Assembly: GCA_027345905.1 (NCBI GenBank)
Contig: DAIETC010000143.1
Coordinates: forward strand, 1 to 5,545
From: Kineosporiaceae bacterium
GTDB taxonomy: Bacteria; Actinomycetota; Actinomycetes; Actinomycetales; Angustibacteraceae
Direction: 5' to 3'
Length of the DNA: 5,545 nt
Part shown: positions 1 to 5,545 of the stretch, piece after piece
Layout: every line of letters starts with the position of its first letter
Position numbering within the stretch: the stretch's first letter is position 1
Notes under the pieces: model-generated
What the model saw: only the letters and a program-made list of their open reading frames with translations
What the model was told of the DNA's origin: nothing
The model's database searches: none
Position numbers and translations under genes: made by a program

Positions 1-29
1 CGCCTCACCGGCCATTGAGTGGGCGTCGT

Positions 30-106
30 AACGGCGGGCAGAAGTCCGCGCGCCAACCAGGCCTGAGCACGCCGCGCCGACCGCCGAGCGACTTCTGCCC
101 GCCGTT
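30..106. repeat. Perfect 17-bp inverted repeat with 43-nt loop
   Basis: The arm AACGGCGGGCAGAAGTC (30-46) is exactly reverse-complemented at 90-106. The 43 bases between them are very GC-rich. Outside the arms, pairing could continue to about 25/111 only with several G-T wobbles. No T-run follows either arm, so a classical intrinsic terminator is not obvious, although actinobacterial terminators often lack one. The repeat ends 14 bases before the point where recognisable glycosidase homology begins (121), so it may mark a recombination or insertion boundary. Its right arm resembles the arm of the palindrome at 2182-2238 (GC-A-TTCTG core), suggesting a REP-like family. The symmetry is read directly; its function is inference. 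Confidence 0.75.
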
Positions 107-120
107 GTGGCGGCAGGGGC

Positions 121-207
121 GACTATGAGACCCAGGAGCGCACCTGGAAGGACAGCGCCCACTGGTACCAGCGCACCGTCGCCGCCAACGCCATACCTAC
201 TGGCTGA
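121..207 (+). pseudogene. C-terminal remnant of a GH1 beta-glucosidase
   Basis: The plus-strand frame from 121 to the TGA at 205-207 encodes 28 residues, beginning DYETQERTWKDSAHWYQRTV and ending VAANAIPTG. This matches the extreme C-terminus of family 1 glycoside hydrolases, where a V-D-Y-x-T-Q-x-R-T-x-K-D-S-x-x-W-Y segment leads into the last helix. The residues that should come just before it (an F-G-L-V-x-V type strand) are absent. The frame upstream reads CGGRG and then an unrelated sequence with a stop at 64-66, so the gene body (about 400 residues, including both catalytic glutamates) is missing at this end. The fragment converges on prpE, with 17 bases between the two stop codons. It is most likely a dead gene tail left after a deletion or insertion. 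The family call rests on remembered C-terminal consensus over a short stretch. Confidence 0.6.
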
Positions 208-224
208 CCGCCTCCGCTTGGAGC

Positions 225-2129
225 TCAGTGGCCGCGCAGCACCGGGGCAAGCGCATCCAGGACCGTCGGGTCCTCAATCGTGCTAGGCACGTTGGGCGTC
301 TTGCCATCGGCGATCTCGCGCATCGTCTTGCGCAGCACCTTGCCCGACCGAGTCTTGGGCAGCGCCGCAACGACGTCCACCTGGCGCAGGGCAGCGACCG
401 CTCCGACCTCGTCCCGGACGCGTTGGACACACTGCGCCACAATGGTTTCTGGGTCCAGATCGACACCTGACTTCAGGACGACCAAGGCGCGGGGCACCTG
501 GCCCTTCAGGTCGTCATGCACGCCGATCACCGCACACTCGGCGACTGCCGGATGACCACACAAGGCGGCCTCCAACGAGCCGGTCGACAAGCGGTGCCCT
601 GCCACGTTCAGGACGTCGTCGGTACGCCCCATGACGTACACGTACCCGTCCTCGTCGACGTAGCCTCCGTCGCCGGTGCTGTAGTACCCCTCGAATGCCG
701 ACAGGTACGACGAGACATAGCGCTCGTCGTCCTGCCACAGGGTGGGCAACGTGCCCGGCGGCATCGGCAGCCGCAGGCAGATCGAGCCATCCACCCCCGG
801 CGCCACAGGGGTTCCGCGCTCATCGAGCACCTGCACGTCGTAGCCCGGCATGGGCACCGTGGGCGACCCGGGCTTGATCGGCAGCGGGTCCAGCCCACGC
901 GGGTTGGCGCAGATCGGCCAGCCGGACTCGGTCTGCCACCAGTTGTCGATGACCGGCACGCCGAGCCGGTCGACGGCCCACTGGTAGGTGTCTGGGTCGA
1001 GTCGCTCCCCTGCCAGGAACAGCGTGCGCAGCGAGGACGTGTCGTGCGCAGCCAGCAGGACGCCGTCCGGGTCCTCCTTCTTGATGGCGCGGATCGCCGT
1101 CGGCGCGGTGAACAAGGCGGCGACGCCATGCTCGGCGATCACGCGCCAGAAGGCCCCGGCGTCCGGCGTGCCAACGGGTTTGCCCTCGTACAGCACGCTC
1201 GTGCAGCCGGCCAGCAGGGGCGCGTACACGATGTAGGAGTGGCCCACGACCCAGCCGACGTCGCTGGCCGTCCACCACACGTCCCCAGGCCGCATGCCGA
1301 AGACGTTGCGCATCGACCAGGTGAGCGCGACGGCGTGGCCACCGTTGTCGCGCACGATGCCCTTGGGTTTGCCAGTGGTGCCACTGGTGTAGAGGACGTA
1401 CAGCGGGTCGGTCGCCCCCACCGGCACGCACTCGGACGTCGGCACGGCACCCTCGCGCATGACGCTGGCCCAGTCGATGTCCCGTTCTCCCATGGCGGCC
1501 CGGGCCTGCTCACGTTGCAGGATCACACTGTGCTGCGGCGGATGTGCTACCCGCGCCAAGGCCGCGTCGAGCATTGGCTTGTACTCGACCACCCGCGTGG
1601 GCTCGATGCCGCACGACGCCGAGACGACGACCTTGGGTCGGGCGTCGTCGATGCGGGCGGCGAGCTCTCCGGGTGCAAAACCCCCGAACACCACCGAGTG
1701 CACGGCCCCGATGCGGGCGCAACCCAGCATCGCGATCACCGCCTCGGGCACCATCGGCATGTAGATGACGACCCGGTCGCCCTTCTCGACGCCGAGCGCG
1801 CGCAGCACCCCGGCGAACCGCGCGACCTGGTCGAGGAGCTGGGCGTACGTGTAGCTGCTGCCACTGCCAGTGACCGGCGAGTCGTACACCAGGGCCAGCT
1901 GGTCGCCGCGCCCGGCGATGACGTGCCGGTCCAGCGCGTTGTAGCAGGTGTTCAGGACGCCCCCGGTGAACCAGCGGTAGAACGGCGGGTTCGACGCGTC
2001 GAGCACTTGTGGGGGTGCCGCGATCCAGTCGACCGCTTGCGCCGCTTCGCCCCAGAAGCCGTCCGGGTCGGCCAGGCTGCGCTCGTGGGCGCGGGACCAC
2101 GCACCGGGTGACGACGTCCGCTCAGTCAT
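225..2129 (-). CDS. prpE: Propionyl-CoA synthetase (AMP-forming)
   Basis: This 634-residue protein activates propionate with ATP and CoA through a propionyl-adenylate, yielding propionyl-CoA, AMP and PPi in the cytosol. It fits PrpE better than Acs: the length is close to the roughly 630 usual for PrpE, and the N-terminus carries the ACAS_N-like segment with PPFYRWF and [11 protein letters not shown]. Visible motifs are the P-loop [11 protein letters not shown] (247-257), [30 protein letters not shown] (395-405), STGD (484-487), [15 protein letters not shown] (501-515) and the C-terminal [11 protein letters not shown] with catalytic Lys597, the residue that is reversibly acylated in this family. 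The chosen ATG has a GAGG Shine-Dalgarno 8 bases upstream (minus strand; CCTC at 2138-2141). The open frame extends further upstream, but that part crosses a palindrome and is not protein-like. No methylcitrate-cycle or propionyl-CoA carboxylase genes adjoin it. A broader short-chain acyl-CoA synthetase is the main alternative. Confidence 0.93.
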   Translation of the reverse strand: MTERTSSPGAWSRAHERSLADPDGFWGEAAQAVDWIAAPPQVLDASNPPFYRWFTGGVLNTCYNALDRHVIAGRGDQLALVYDSPVTGSGSSYTYAQLLDQVARFAGVLRALGVEKGDRVVIYMPMVPEAVIAMLGCARIGAVHSVVFGGFAPGELAARIDDARPKVVVSASCGIEPTRVVEYKPMLDAALARVAHPPQHSVILQREQARAAMGERDIDWASVMREGAVPTSECVPVGATDPLYVLYTSGTTGKPKGIVRDNGGHAVALTWSMRNVFGMRPGDVWWTASDVGWVVGHSYIVYAPLLAGCTSVLYEGKPVGTPDAGAFWRVIAEHGVAALFTAPTAIRAIKKEDPDGVLLAAHDTSSLRTLFLAGERLDPDTYQWAVDRLGVPVIDNWWQTESGWPICANPRGLDPLPIKPGSPTVPMPGYDVQVLDERGTPVAPGVDGSICLRLPMPPGTLPTLWQDDERYVSSYLSAFEGYYSTGDGGYVDEDGYVYVMGRTDDVLNVAGHRLSTGSLEAALCGHPAVAECAVIGVHDDLKGQVPRALVVLKSGVDLDPETIVAQCVQRVRDEVGAVAALRQVDVVAALPKTRSGKVLRKTMREIADGKTPNVPSTIEDPTVLDALAPVLRGH

Positions 2130-2148
2130 GACCGCATCCTCGCCGACT

Positions 2149-2162
2149 GCGCTCGGGAGCGC
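2149..2162. repeat. Short palindrome upstream of the prpE start
   Basis: GCGCTC-GG-GAGCGC is a perfect 6-bp inverted repeat with a 2-base centre, 19 bases upstream of the prpE ATG and just beyond its Shine-Dalgarno. It could be an operator or a hairpin in the prpE 5' leader. A 14-bp palindrome can also arise by chance in such GC-rich DNA. Confidence 0.35.
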
Positions 2163-2181
2163 CAGACCACCCGCCCGGCCG

Positions 2182-2238
2182 CGAGAGTGCAAGTTCTGGG
2201 CACTTTCGGTCTCAAAGTGCCCGAAAGTTGCGCTCTCG
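2182..2238. repeat. Long imperfect palindrome, REP-like
   Basis: The 25-base arms at 2182-2206 and 2214-2238 flank a 7-base centre and match at 21 of 25 positions; two of the four mismatches are G-T wobbles. The outer ends read CGAGAG/CTCTCG, and the innermost nine pairs form GGGCACTTT/AAAGTGCCC. It sits in the divergent spacer behind prpE, about 50 bases from the prpE ATG and 90 from the facing GTG. It is too long for a simple transcription-factor site and has the size and architecture of bacterial REP-type palindromes. A structured leader or terminator-like element is the alternative. The symmetry is read directly; the class is inferred. Confidence 0.7.
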
Positions 2239-2328
2239 ATGTCCGGCTGGCCCCGCCGCGGCCGCAGGGTGCCCCAGTGGCCGGTGCGCCTGGCCCGCGT
2301 GAGGCGCGACCCGTGCCACGCTGTGCTC

Positions 2329-2772
2329 GTGAGCCTGGACCCCCGTCGCCTGCCGGCGTCCGCGCTGCACTTCCTGGCCGAACGACACCTGGCCACGCTC
2401 ACGACCGTGCGCCGCGACGGCTCACCGCACGTGGTACCGGTCGGTTTCACCTGGGACGACGAGACTCAGGTCGCCCGGGTCATCACCAGCGGCGACACCA
2501 TCAAGGCGCGTAACGCGATGCGCGGCGGCCGGGCCGTGCTGTGCCAGGTGGACGGTTGGCGCTGGCTGACCCTGGAGGGACCGGTCAGCGTCCTGGTGCA
2601 CCCCGAGCAGGTCGCCGAGGCCGTTCGCCGGTACGCCGAGCGCTACCGCACGCCGCGCGCGAACCCGGCTCGCGTCGTCCTGCAGATCCAGGTCGACGCC
2701 GCCCTTGGCCTGCTCGAGCGCCCACCGCACCCACCCAGCGCGGCGCCGGACGTCAGCCGACCCTGCTCATGA
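2329..2772 (+). CDS. PPOX-class F420-dependent oxidoreductase (split beta-barrel fold)
   Basis: The 147-residue product matches the small pyridoxamine-oxidase-like proteins of actinobacteria, which bind coenzyme F420 (sometimes FMN or haem breakdown products) and reduce cytosolic substrates. Recognisable parts are the opening helix with [22 protein letters not shown] (16-37), GFTWD (39-43), the cofactor-contacting stretch [12 protein letters not shown] (51-62), [17 protein letters not shown] (70-86) and [19 protein letters not shown] (102-120). The last 17 or so residues are proline-rich and look unconserved. The GTG at 2329 is chosen because family similarity begins right after it, whereas the longer open frame from 2128 translates the palindrome. 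No good Shine-Dalgarno is visible: GAGG at 2301 is too far away. Its 3' end overlaps the convergent DivIVA-like gene by 20 bases. The substrate cannot be told from sequence. Confidence 0.85.
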   Translation: MSLDPRRLPASALHFLAERHLATLTTVRRDGSPHVVPVGFTWDDETQVARVITSGDTIKARNAMRGGRAVLCQVDGWRWLTLEGPVSVLVHPEQVAEAVRRYAERYRTPRANPARVVLQIQVDAALGLLERPPHPPSAAPDVSRPCS

Positions 2773-3289
2773 CCGCGACGACCCGGTCGAGGAAGGTGTC
2801 GACGGCGGGCTCGCTGTACGCCCGGGCACCCCGCCGGGTCCTGAACACCGCGTCCCGCAGCTCAGCAACCGACAGGGACTGCTCGCCGTCGAAGTAGTCC
2901 GCGATCTGGTCGCACAGCTCATCGACGTCGCTCATGTCGTAGCCACTGCTCCAGGCGCTGGCGTGAGCGAACCGGTCACCGTGCTCACGGGCCAGTCGCC
3001 CGCGCAGCATCTGCGCCTGCCCGGTGAGCTGAGCCACGAAGCCGCGCTCGCCCAGCTGGCTGCGCAGCTGGTCGCGCTCGGCCTGGGCCAGGTCGTCCTC
3101 GAGCCGGTCCAGCGCCTCGTCGACGACTTCGACGGCGTACCCGCGGTACACGAGGTCGAAGCCGATCGTGCGCACCTCGTTGGCGCTGACCCGGGCGCCG
3201 AGGACGCGGGTGAAGAAGGCGTCGACCTGCCCGGTCTGGTAGCCGCGCGCGAACCGGGACACGCGGGGGAAGGTGGGGCTCACCAGCAC
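2753..3289 (-). CDS. DivIVA-domain-containing protein
   Basis: This 178-residue acidic, largely helical protein has DivIVA-type motifs. Four copies of Y-x4-V-D can be read: [11 protein letters not shown] (Tyr17), [11 protein letters not shown] (Tyr51), [11 protein letters not shown] (Tyr117) and [11 protein letters not shown] (Tyr158). [11 protein letters not shown] at the N-terminus is the typical DivIVA opening. Residues about 55-105 are charged and could form a coiled coil. No membrane segment or signal peptide is seen. Small proteins of this type are common in actinobacteria next to rlmN, but their role is not established; by family analogy they may bind polar or septal membrane or other coiled-coil proteins. 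It lies 56 bases downstream of rlmN on the same strand and is probably co-transcribed. The GTG at 3289 has GGTGG 8 bases upstream; a second GTG at 3283 is also possible. Confidence 0.82.
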   Translation of the reverse strand: MLVSPTFPRVSRFARGYQTGQVDAFFTRVLGARVSANEVRTIGFDLVYRGYAVEVVDEALDRLEDDLAQAERDQLRSQLGERGFVAQLTGQAQMLRGRLAREHGDRFAHASAWSSGYDMSDVDELCDQIADYFDGEQSLSVAELRDAVFRTRRGARAYSEPAVDTFLDRVVAVMSRVG

Positions 3290-3345
3290 GTTCTACACCA
3301 CCCGCACGCTCCATGGCTCGAACCGGCACGCAAGGCTGCGGTGCC

Positions 3346-4500
3346 TTACGCCGGGCGCAGGCTGGACGCGGGCCCGGTCGCGGCGAGCTGCCCGCACGCG
3401 CCGTCGATCTCGCGCCCCCGCGTATCGCGCACCGTCGTGGGGACGCCGCGCGCCTGCAGGGCCGCGACGAAGGCGCGCTCCACGACCGGGTCGCTGGCGG
3501 TCCACTTCGAGCCGGGTGTCGGGTTCAGCGGGATCGGGTTGACGTGCACCCAGCCCCGCCCGCGAGCGGTGAGCAGCTTGCCGAGCAGGTCGGCGCGCCA
3601 CGCCTGGTCGTTGATGTCGCGGATCAGCGCGTACTCGATCGAGACCCGGCGCCCGGTGGCTTCGAAGTAGCGGTACGCCGCGTCGAGCGCCTCGGTCACC
3701 GACCAGCGTGTGTTGATCGGCACCAGCTCGCTGCGCAGCTCGTCGTCAGGGGCGTGCAGCGACAACGCGAGGGTGACCGGGATCCCTTCTGCCGCAAGCT
3801 TGTCGATCGCCGGCACCAGCCCGACGGTCGACATCGTGATGCCCCGGGCCGACATCCCCAGCCCGTCCGGTGCCGGGTCGGTCAGCCGCCGGATCGCCCC
3901 GATCGCGGCCCGGTAGTTGGCCAGCGCCTCGCCCATCCCCATGAACACCACGTTGCTGACCCGCGCGGGTGCGTCCACGCGCCCCCCGGCCACCTCGCCG
4001 CGCGCCAGCGCCCGCGCACCCGCCATCACCTGCTCGACGATCTCGCCCGCCGACAGGTTGCGGGTCAGCCCCGCCTGCCCGGTGGCGCAGAACGGGCAGT
4101 TCATCCCGCACCCCGCCTGGCTGGACACGCACATCGTCACCCGCCCCGGGTAGCGCATCAGCACGCTCTCGACCAGCGCCCCGTCGAACAGCCGCCACAG
4201 CGTCTTCACGGTCGCGCCGTCGTCCGCGGTGCGCTGGTTGACCGGCGTCAGCAGCGTGGGCAGTAGCCGGCTCACCAGGACCTCGCGACCGGACGCCGGC
4301 AGGTCGGTCATCGCGGAGGGCTCGGCTACCAGCCGCTCGAAGTAGTGCTTGGACAGCTGACGCGCACGGTACGCCGGAAGGCCCAGCTCGCGCACGGCGT
4401 CCGCCCGCTGTTCCGGCGACAGGTCGGCAAGGTGCCGCGGGGGCCGCGCTCGGCGCGGGGCGGTGAAAGTGAGCTGCCCAGCGGGCGGGGGCGTCGTCAT
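3346..4500 (-). CDS. rlmN: Dual-specificity rRNA/tRNA adenine C2-methyltransferase (radical SAM)
   Basis: This 384-residue radical-SAM enzyme methylates C2 of A2503 in 23S rRNA and of A37 in some tRNAs, tuning the peptidyl-transferase centre and decoding. The key residues are present. [15 protein letters not shown] contains Cys124 (the cysteine needed to resolve the protein-RNA adduct) and the 4Fe-4S ligands Cys131, Cys135 and Cys138. [13 protein letters not shown] is the SAM-binding GxGE-type motif, and [20 protein letters not shown] is conserved. [14 protein letters not shown] carries Cys369, the methyl-carrying cysteine. The first 24 or so residues are proline-rich and variable. ATG 4500 is favoured: an upstream TTG at 4566 adds only low-complexity sequence, and a 33-codon ORF overlaps this ATG as ATGA. 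GAGGG lies only 2 bases before the ATG, too close for an ideal Shine-Dalgarno, so translation may depend on coupling. Confidence 0.96.
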   Translation of the reverse strand: MTTPPPAGQLTFTAPRRARPPRHLADLSPEQRADAVRELGLPAYRARQLSKHYFERLVAEPSAMTDLPASGREVLVSRLLPTLLTPVNQRTADDGATVKTLWRLFDGALVESVLMRYPGRVTMCVSSQAGCGMNCPFCATGQAGLTRNLSAGEIVEQVMAGARALARGEVAGGRVDAPARVSNVVFMGMGEALANYRAAIGAIRRLTDPAPDGLGMSARGITMSTVGLVPAIDKLAAEGIPVTLALSLHAPDDELRSELVPINTRWSVTEALDAAYRYFEATGRRVSIEYALIRDINDQAWRADLLGKLLTARGRGWVHVNPIPLNPTPGSKWTASDPVVERAFVAALQARGVPTTVRDTRGREIDGACGQLAATGPASSLRPA

Positions 4501-4598
4501 GACCCTCGGCAGTGTCCCACGTAGGCCGCCAGGTCGAGCGCCACCGCGGCCCGGCCCGTCGGCCAACCTGACGCCTTCACCCCCGCGGGGTCCCTCAT
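4497..4598 (-). CDS. Possible 33-residue ORF coupled to rlmN
   Basis: An ATG at 4598 (minus strand) opens 33 codons, and the TGA overlaps the rlmN ATG as ATGA, the usual geometry for translational coupling. About 28 of 33 third positions are G or C, similar to neighbouring real genes. An AGAGG lies 3 bases before this ATG, a rather short spacing. The translation begins [15 protein letters not shown] and continues with an alanine-rich segment ending [11 protein letters not shown] do not recognise it. The frame stays open further upstream across the antitoxin, but that part is antisense to a clear gene. It may be a leader peptide, the remaining C-terminus of a former upstream gene, or chance. 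GC bias alone is weak proof at this length. Confidence 0.3.
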   Translation of the reverse strand: MRDPAGVKASGWPTGRAAVALDLAAYVGHCRGS

Positions 4599-4603
4599 CA
4601 ACC

Positions 4604-4640
4604 TCTTGACTAGACTAGACCAGACGCTATGGTGTTGGCC
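4604..4640 (+). promoter_or_regulatory. Promoter and probable operator of the Phd/PIN operon (leaderless)
   Basis: A -35 box TTGACT (4606-4611) and a -10 box TATGGT (4628-4633) are separated by 16 bases. Seven bases after the -10 box is the A of ATG 4641, so transcription would begin at or next to the start codon. The -35 box and spacer are covered by an imperfect palindrome (4604-4624, 8 of 10 pairs matched) that contains the tandem pentamers ACTAG-ACTAG-ACCAG (4609-4623). The position suits repression by the antitoxin or the toxin-antitoxin complex, as known for Phd and VapBC systems. Confidence 0.65.
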
Positions 4641-4886
4641 ATGGCTGCTGACCTGGTGAACGTCTATGAGGCGAAGACACATCTGTCGAAGCTGCTCGAT
4701 CGGGTGGCCGACGGTGAAGAGATCGTGATCGCGCGCGGCGGTCGGCCCGTCGCACGCCTCGTGCCGCTGGCCCAGCCAGGCGAACCGCGGCGGCCCGGGT
4801 CCTGGCGCGGGCGAGTCAGGATCGGCGCCGGCTTCAACTCCCTGCCGGCCGAGGTGGCCGCCGCGTTCCGCGGTGAGCGTCCATGA
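4641..4886 (+). CDS. Phd/YefM-family antitoxin
   Basis: This 81-residue protein should neutralise the PIN toxin encoded just downstream and, as a complex with it, repress its own promoter. The N-terminus LVNVYEAKTHLSKLLDRVADGEEIVIARGGRPVARLVPL (5-43) is the Phd/YefM DNA-binding and dimerisation fold, with the characteristic V-x-E-A-K-x-x-L-S-x-L-L and G-x-P-V-A-R-L-V-P blocks. The C-terminal half, with SWRGRVRIGAGFNSLPAEVAAAFRG, is the usual flexible toxin-wrapping tail. I chose ATG 4641 over ATG 4629 because family similarity starts here, no Shine-Dalgarno precedes either codon, and a -10 box ends 7 bases before 4641, predicting a leaderless mRNA. Its TGA overlaps the toxin ATG (ATGA), ensuring coupled synthesis. 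Confidence 0.9.
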   Translation: MAADLVNVYEAKTHLSKLLDRVADGEEIVIARGGRPVARLVPLAQPGEPRRPGSWRGRVRIGAGFNSLPAEVAAAFRGERP

Positions 4887-5257
4887 GACTGCTGCTCGAC
4901 ACCCATGTGCTGCTGTGGTGGCTCGCGGACCGCGAGATCTCCGCAGGTAGCCGCCGTGCCATCGCTGATCCGACGAACGATGTCGCGGTTTCGGCGGCGA
5001 GCGCATGGGAAATCTCGATCAAGAAGGCCCTCGGCAAACTCGTGGCGCCCGACGATCTCGAAGAGCAGATCCAGGCCGGCGGGTTCACGCCGCTGCCGAT
5101 TCGGATCGACCACGCCATAGCAGCCGGCGCGCTGCCCCGCCATCACGATGACCCGTTCGACCGGATGCTCATCGCGCAGGCAAGGACCGAGCAGCTGACC
5201 CTCGTGTCGCGAGACGATCGTTTCCGCGACTATGACGTCGTGCTGCTGCCCGCGTAG
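4883..5257 (+). CDS. PIN-domain toxin, VapC-like ribonuclease
   Basis: This 124-residue PIN-domain protein is the expected toxin of the pair, a Mg2+-dependent endoribonuclease; VapC relatives cut tRNA or rRNA to stop translation. The acidic active-site set is intact: Asp6 in LLLDTHVLLWWL, Glu43 in SAASAWEISIK, Asp93 in HHDDPFDRMLIAQA and Asp111/Asp112 in LVSRDDRF. The pattern LLLDTHVLLWWLAD with WEISIKKALGKL is typical of the PIN subgroup paired with Phd-type antitoxins. The length is normal and no disruption is seen, so the module appears functional. Start and stop are clear, with the ATG overlapping the antitoxin stop. The RNA target cannot be inferred. Confidence 0.92.
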   Translation: MRLLLDTHVLLWWLADREISAGSRRAIADPTNDVAVSAASAWEISIKKALGKLVAPDDLEEQIQAGGFTPLPIRIDHAIAAGALPRHHDDPFDRMLIAQARTEQLTLVSRDDRFRDYDVVLLPA

Positions 5258-5304
5258 GCCGAAAGCCCCCGTGACCTGTCAGCGACCGTCGCAGATCCGG
5301 CCGG

Positions 5305-5354
5305 CGCATCCCGCGCATCTTGACGCTCGATTGAAAACGCATCATGATGCTTCT
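5305..5354 (+). promoter_or_regulatory. Promoter and operator of the second antitoxin gene
   Basis: A -35 box TTGACG (5320-5325) and a -10-like CATGAT (5343-5348) are 17 bases apart, and the -10 box ends 6 bases before ATG 5355; no Shine-Dalgarno is seen. The -10 box lies within the perfect 12-bp palindrome GCATCATGATGC (5339-5350). Its half-site recurs upstream as CGCATC at 5305-5310 and 5314-5319, besides 5338-5343. This arrangement suits cooperative binding by a ribbon-helix-helix antitoxin. The -10 match lacks the first T of TAnnnT. Confidence 0.55.
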
Positions 5355-5545
5355 ATGCGCACGACGCTGACTCTGGACCCCGACGTCGCCCGCCTGGTCG
5401 ACGACGCGGTGCACCGCGAGCGCCGTCCGATGAAGCAGGTGGTCAACGACGCGCTGCGCCGGGCACTGGCGCCGGACGACGCGGGCCACGCCGAGCCCTT
5501 CCACCTCGTCCCGCACGACTCGACGCTGCGCCCCGGGCTCGATCT
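5355..5545 (+). CDS. VapB-type ribbon-helix-helix antitoxin, partial at right edge
   Basis: The first 63 codons are inside the window. The start MRTTLTLDPDVARLVDDAV is a classic ribbon-helix-helix opening: a short beta strand followed by helix 1. RPMKQVVNDALRRAL (helix 2) follows, and then a linker whose EPFHLVPHDSTLRPGLD is typical of actinobacterial VapB proteins with a C-terminal toxin-binding arm. It is expected to bind DNA as a dimer and neutralise a VapC toxin encoded just beyond the window. ATG 5355 is supported by the RHH register and the promoter 6 bases upstream. It is a different antitoxin family from the Phd-type one before it, so the two modules are not simple duplicates. Confidence 0.8.
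   Translation, partial: MRTTLTLDPDVARLVDDAVHRERRPMKQVVNDALRRALAPDDAGHAEPFHLVPHDSTLRPGLD

Larger units (their letters stand above)
2130..2328. other. Divergent intergenic region between prpE and the F420 oxidoreductase gene
   Basis: This spacer of about 200 bases separates two genes transcribed away from each other and should hold both promoters. I see the prpE Shine-Dalgarno (2138-2141), a small palindrome (2149-2162) and a long imperfect palindrome (2182-2238). I could not identify a convincing -35/-10 pair for either gene. Open frames on both strands run through the region, as is usual at this GC content, but their translations look random. Confidence 0.6.

Noticed and set aside
2..30. End of a gene entering from the left edge (TAA at 28-30)
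   Set aside because: Nine codons give no recognisable protein, and another reading frame stops nearby; it cannot be supported without upstream sequence.
516..2111. 531-codon plus-strand open frame opposite prpE
   Set aside because: It is antisense to a clear PrpE with all catalytic motifs. Its translation is rich in R, H, D and G with no recognisable domain, a typical shadow ORF in high-GC DNA.
2128..2328. Longer N-terminus for the F420 oxidoreductase
   Set aside because: It would translate the palindrome at 2182-2238 and adds 67 residues unlike the family, whose similarity begins right after GTG 2329.
2130..2450. N-terminal extension of PrpE by 107 residues
   Set aside because: The extra part translates the intergenic palindrome and is antisense to the oxidoreductase start. 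PrpE similarity and a Shine-Dalgarno place the start at 2129.
3290..3345. Terminator between rlmN and the DivIVA-like gene
   Set aside because: Only a weak GGCAC/GTGCC pairing (3325-3329/3341-3345) with an 11-base loop is present; read-through to the downstream gene seems more likely.
4501..4566. Upstream TTG start for rlmN
   Set aside because: It adds 22 low-complexity residues outside the family and is a rare start codon with no ribosome binding site seen. ATG 4500 gives a normal length.
4581..4590. CCCCGCGGGG palindrome as a terminator
   Set aside because: The stem is only 4-5 bp with essentially no loop and no T-run, and such palindromes are common by chance at this GC content.
5297..5304. 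CCGGCCGG palindrome after the PIN toxin gene
   Set aside because: Eight GC-only bases are expected by chance here; there is no loop or T-run to support a terminator.

Overview
The window is high-GC DNA with strong G/C preference at third codon positions. It carries an F420-type flavin/deazaflavin oxidoreductase, a small DivIVA-domain protein beside rlmN, and PIN-domain toxin-antitoxin modules. Together these point to an actinobacterium, plausibly of the Micrococcales type; the genus cannot be fixed from the sequence alone.

Left part (1-2328). The first 120 bases hold a perfect 17-bp inverted repeat and no convincing gene. Directly after it lies a 28-codon remnant of the C-terminus of a family 1 glycoside hydrolase (beta-glucosidase), cut off abruptly at its 5' side. 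It converges on a full-length propionyl-CoA synthetase gene (prpE, minus strand, 225-2129), which has all adenylate-forming motifs and the C-terminal SGK lysine. The divergent spacer behind prpE (2130-2328) contains a short palindrome near the prpE start and a long imperfect palindrome (2182-2238) that resembles a REP-like element.

Middle part (2329-4603). A small split-barrel (PPOX-class) F420-dependent oxidoreductase gene on the plus strand meets, tail to tail with a 20-bp overlap, a minus-strand pair. The pair is rlmN (radical-SAM 23S rRNA/tRNA adenine C2 methyltransferase) followed by a small protein built around four Y-x4-V-D DivIVA-type motifs. A 33-codon ORF that overlaps the rlmN start as ATGA may be a coupled leader peptide or a leftover of an upstream gene.

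Right part (4604-5545). A Phd/YefM-type antitoxin and a VapC-like PIN toxin form an ATGA-overlapping operon. After 97 bases comes the start of a second antitoxin of the ribbon-helix-helix VapB type, which runs off the right edge and whose toxin is presumably just outside. Both antitoxin genes appear to be transcribed from promoters whose -10 box sits 6-7 bases before the ATG, so both mRNAs are probably leaderless. Each promoter is covered by its own palindrome or repeated half-sites, as expected for autorepression.

Overall this is conserved housekeeping sequence (rlmN plus its DivIVA-like partner) with accessory material on both sides: repeats and a broken glycosidase on the left, stacked toxin-antitoxin modules on the right. 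I found no wholly new system. The points most worth a second look are the repeat family with the gene break, the two leaderless autoregulated TA promoters, and the small ORF coupled to rlmN.
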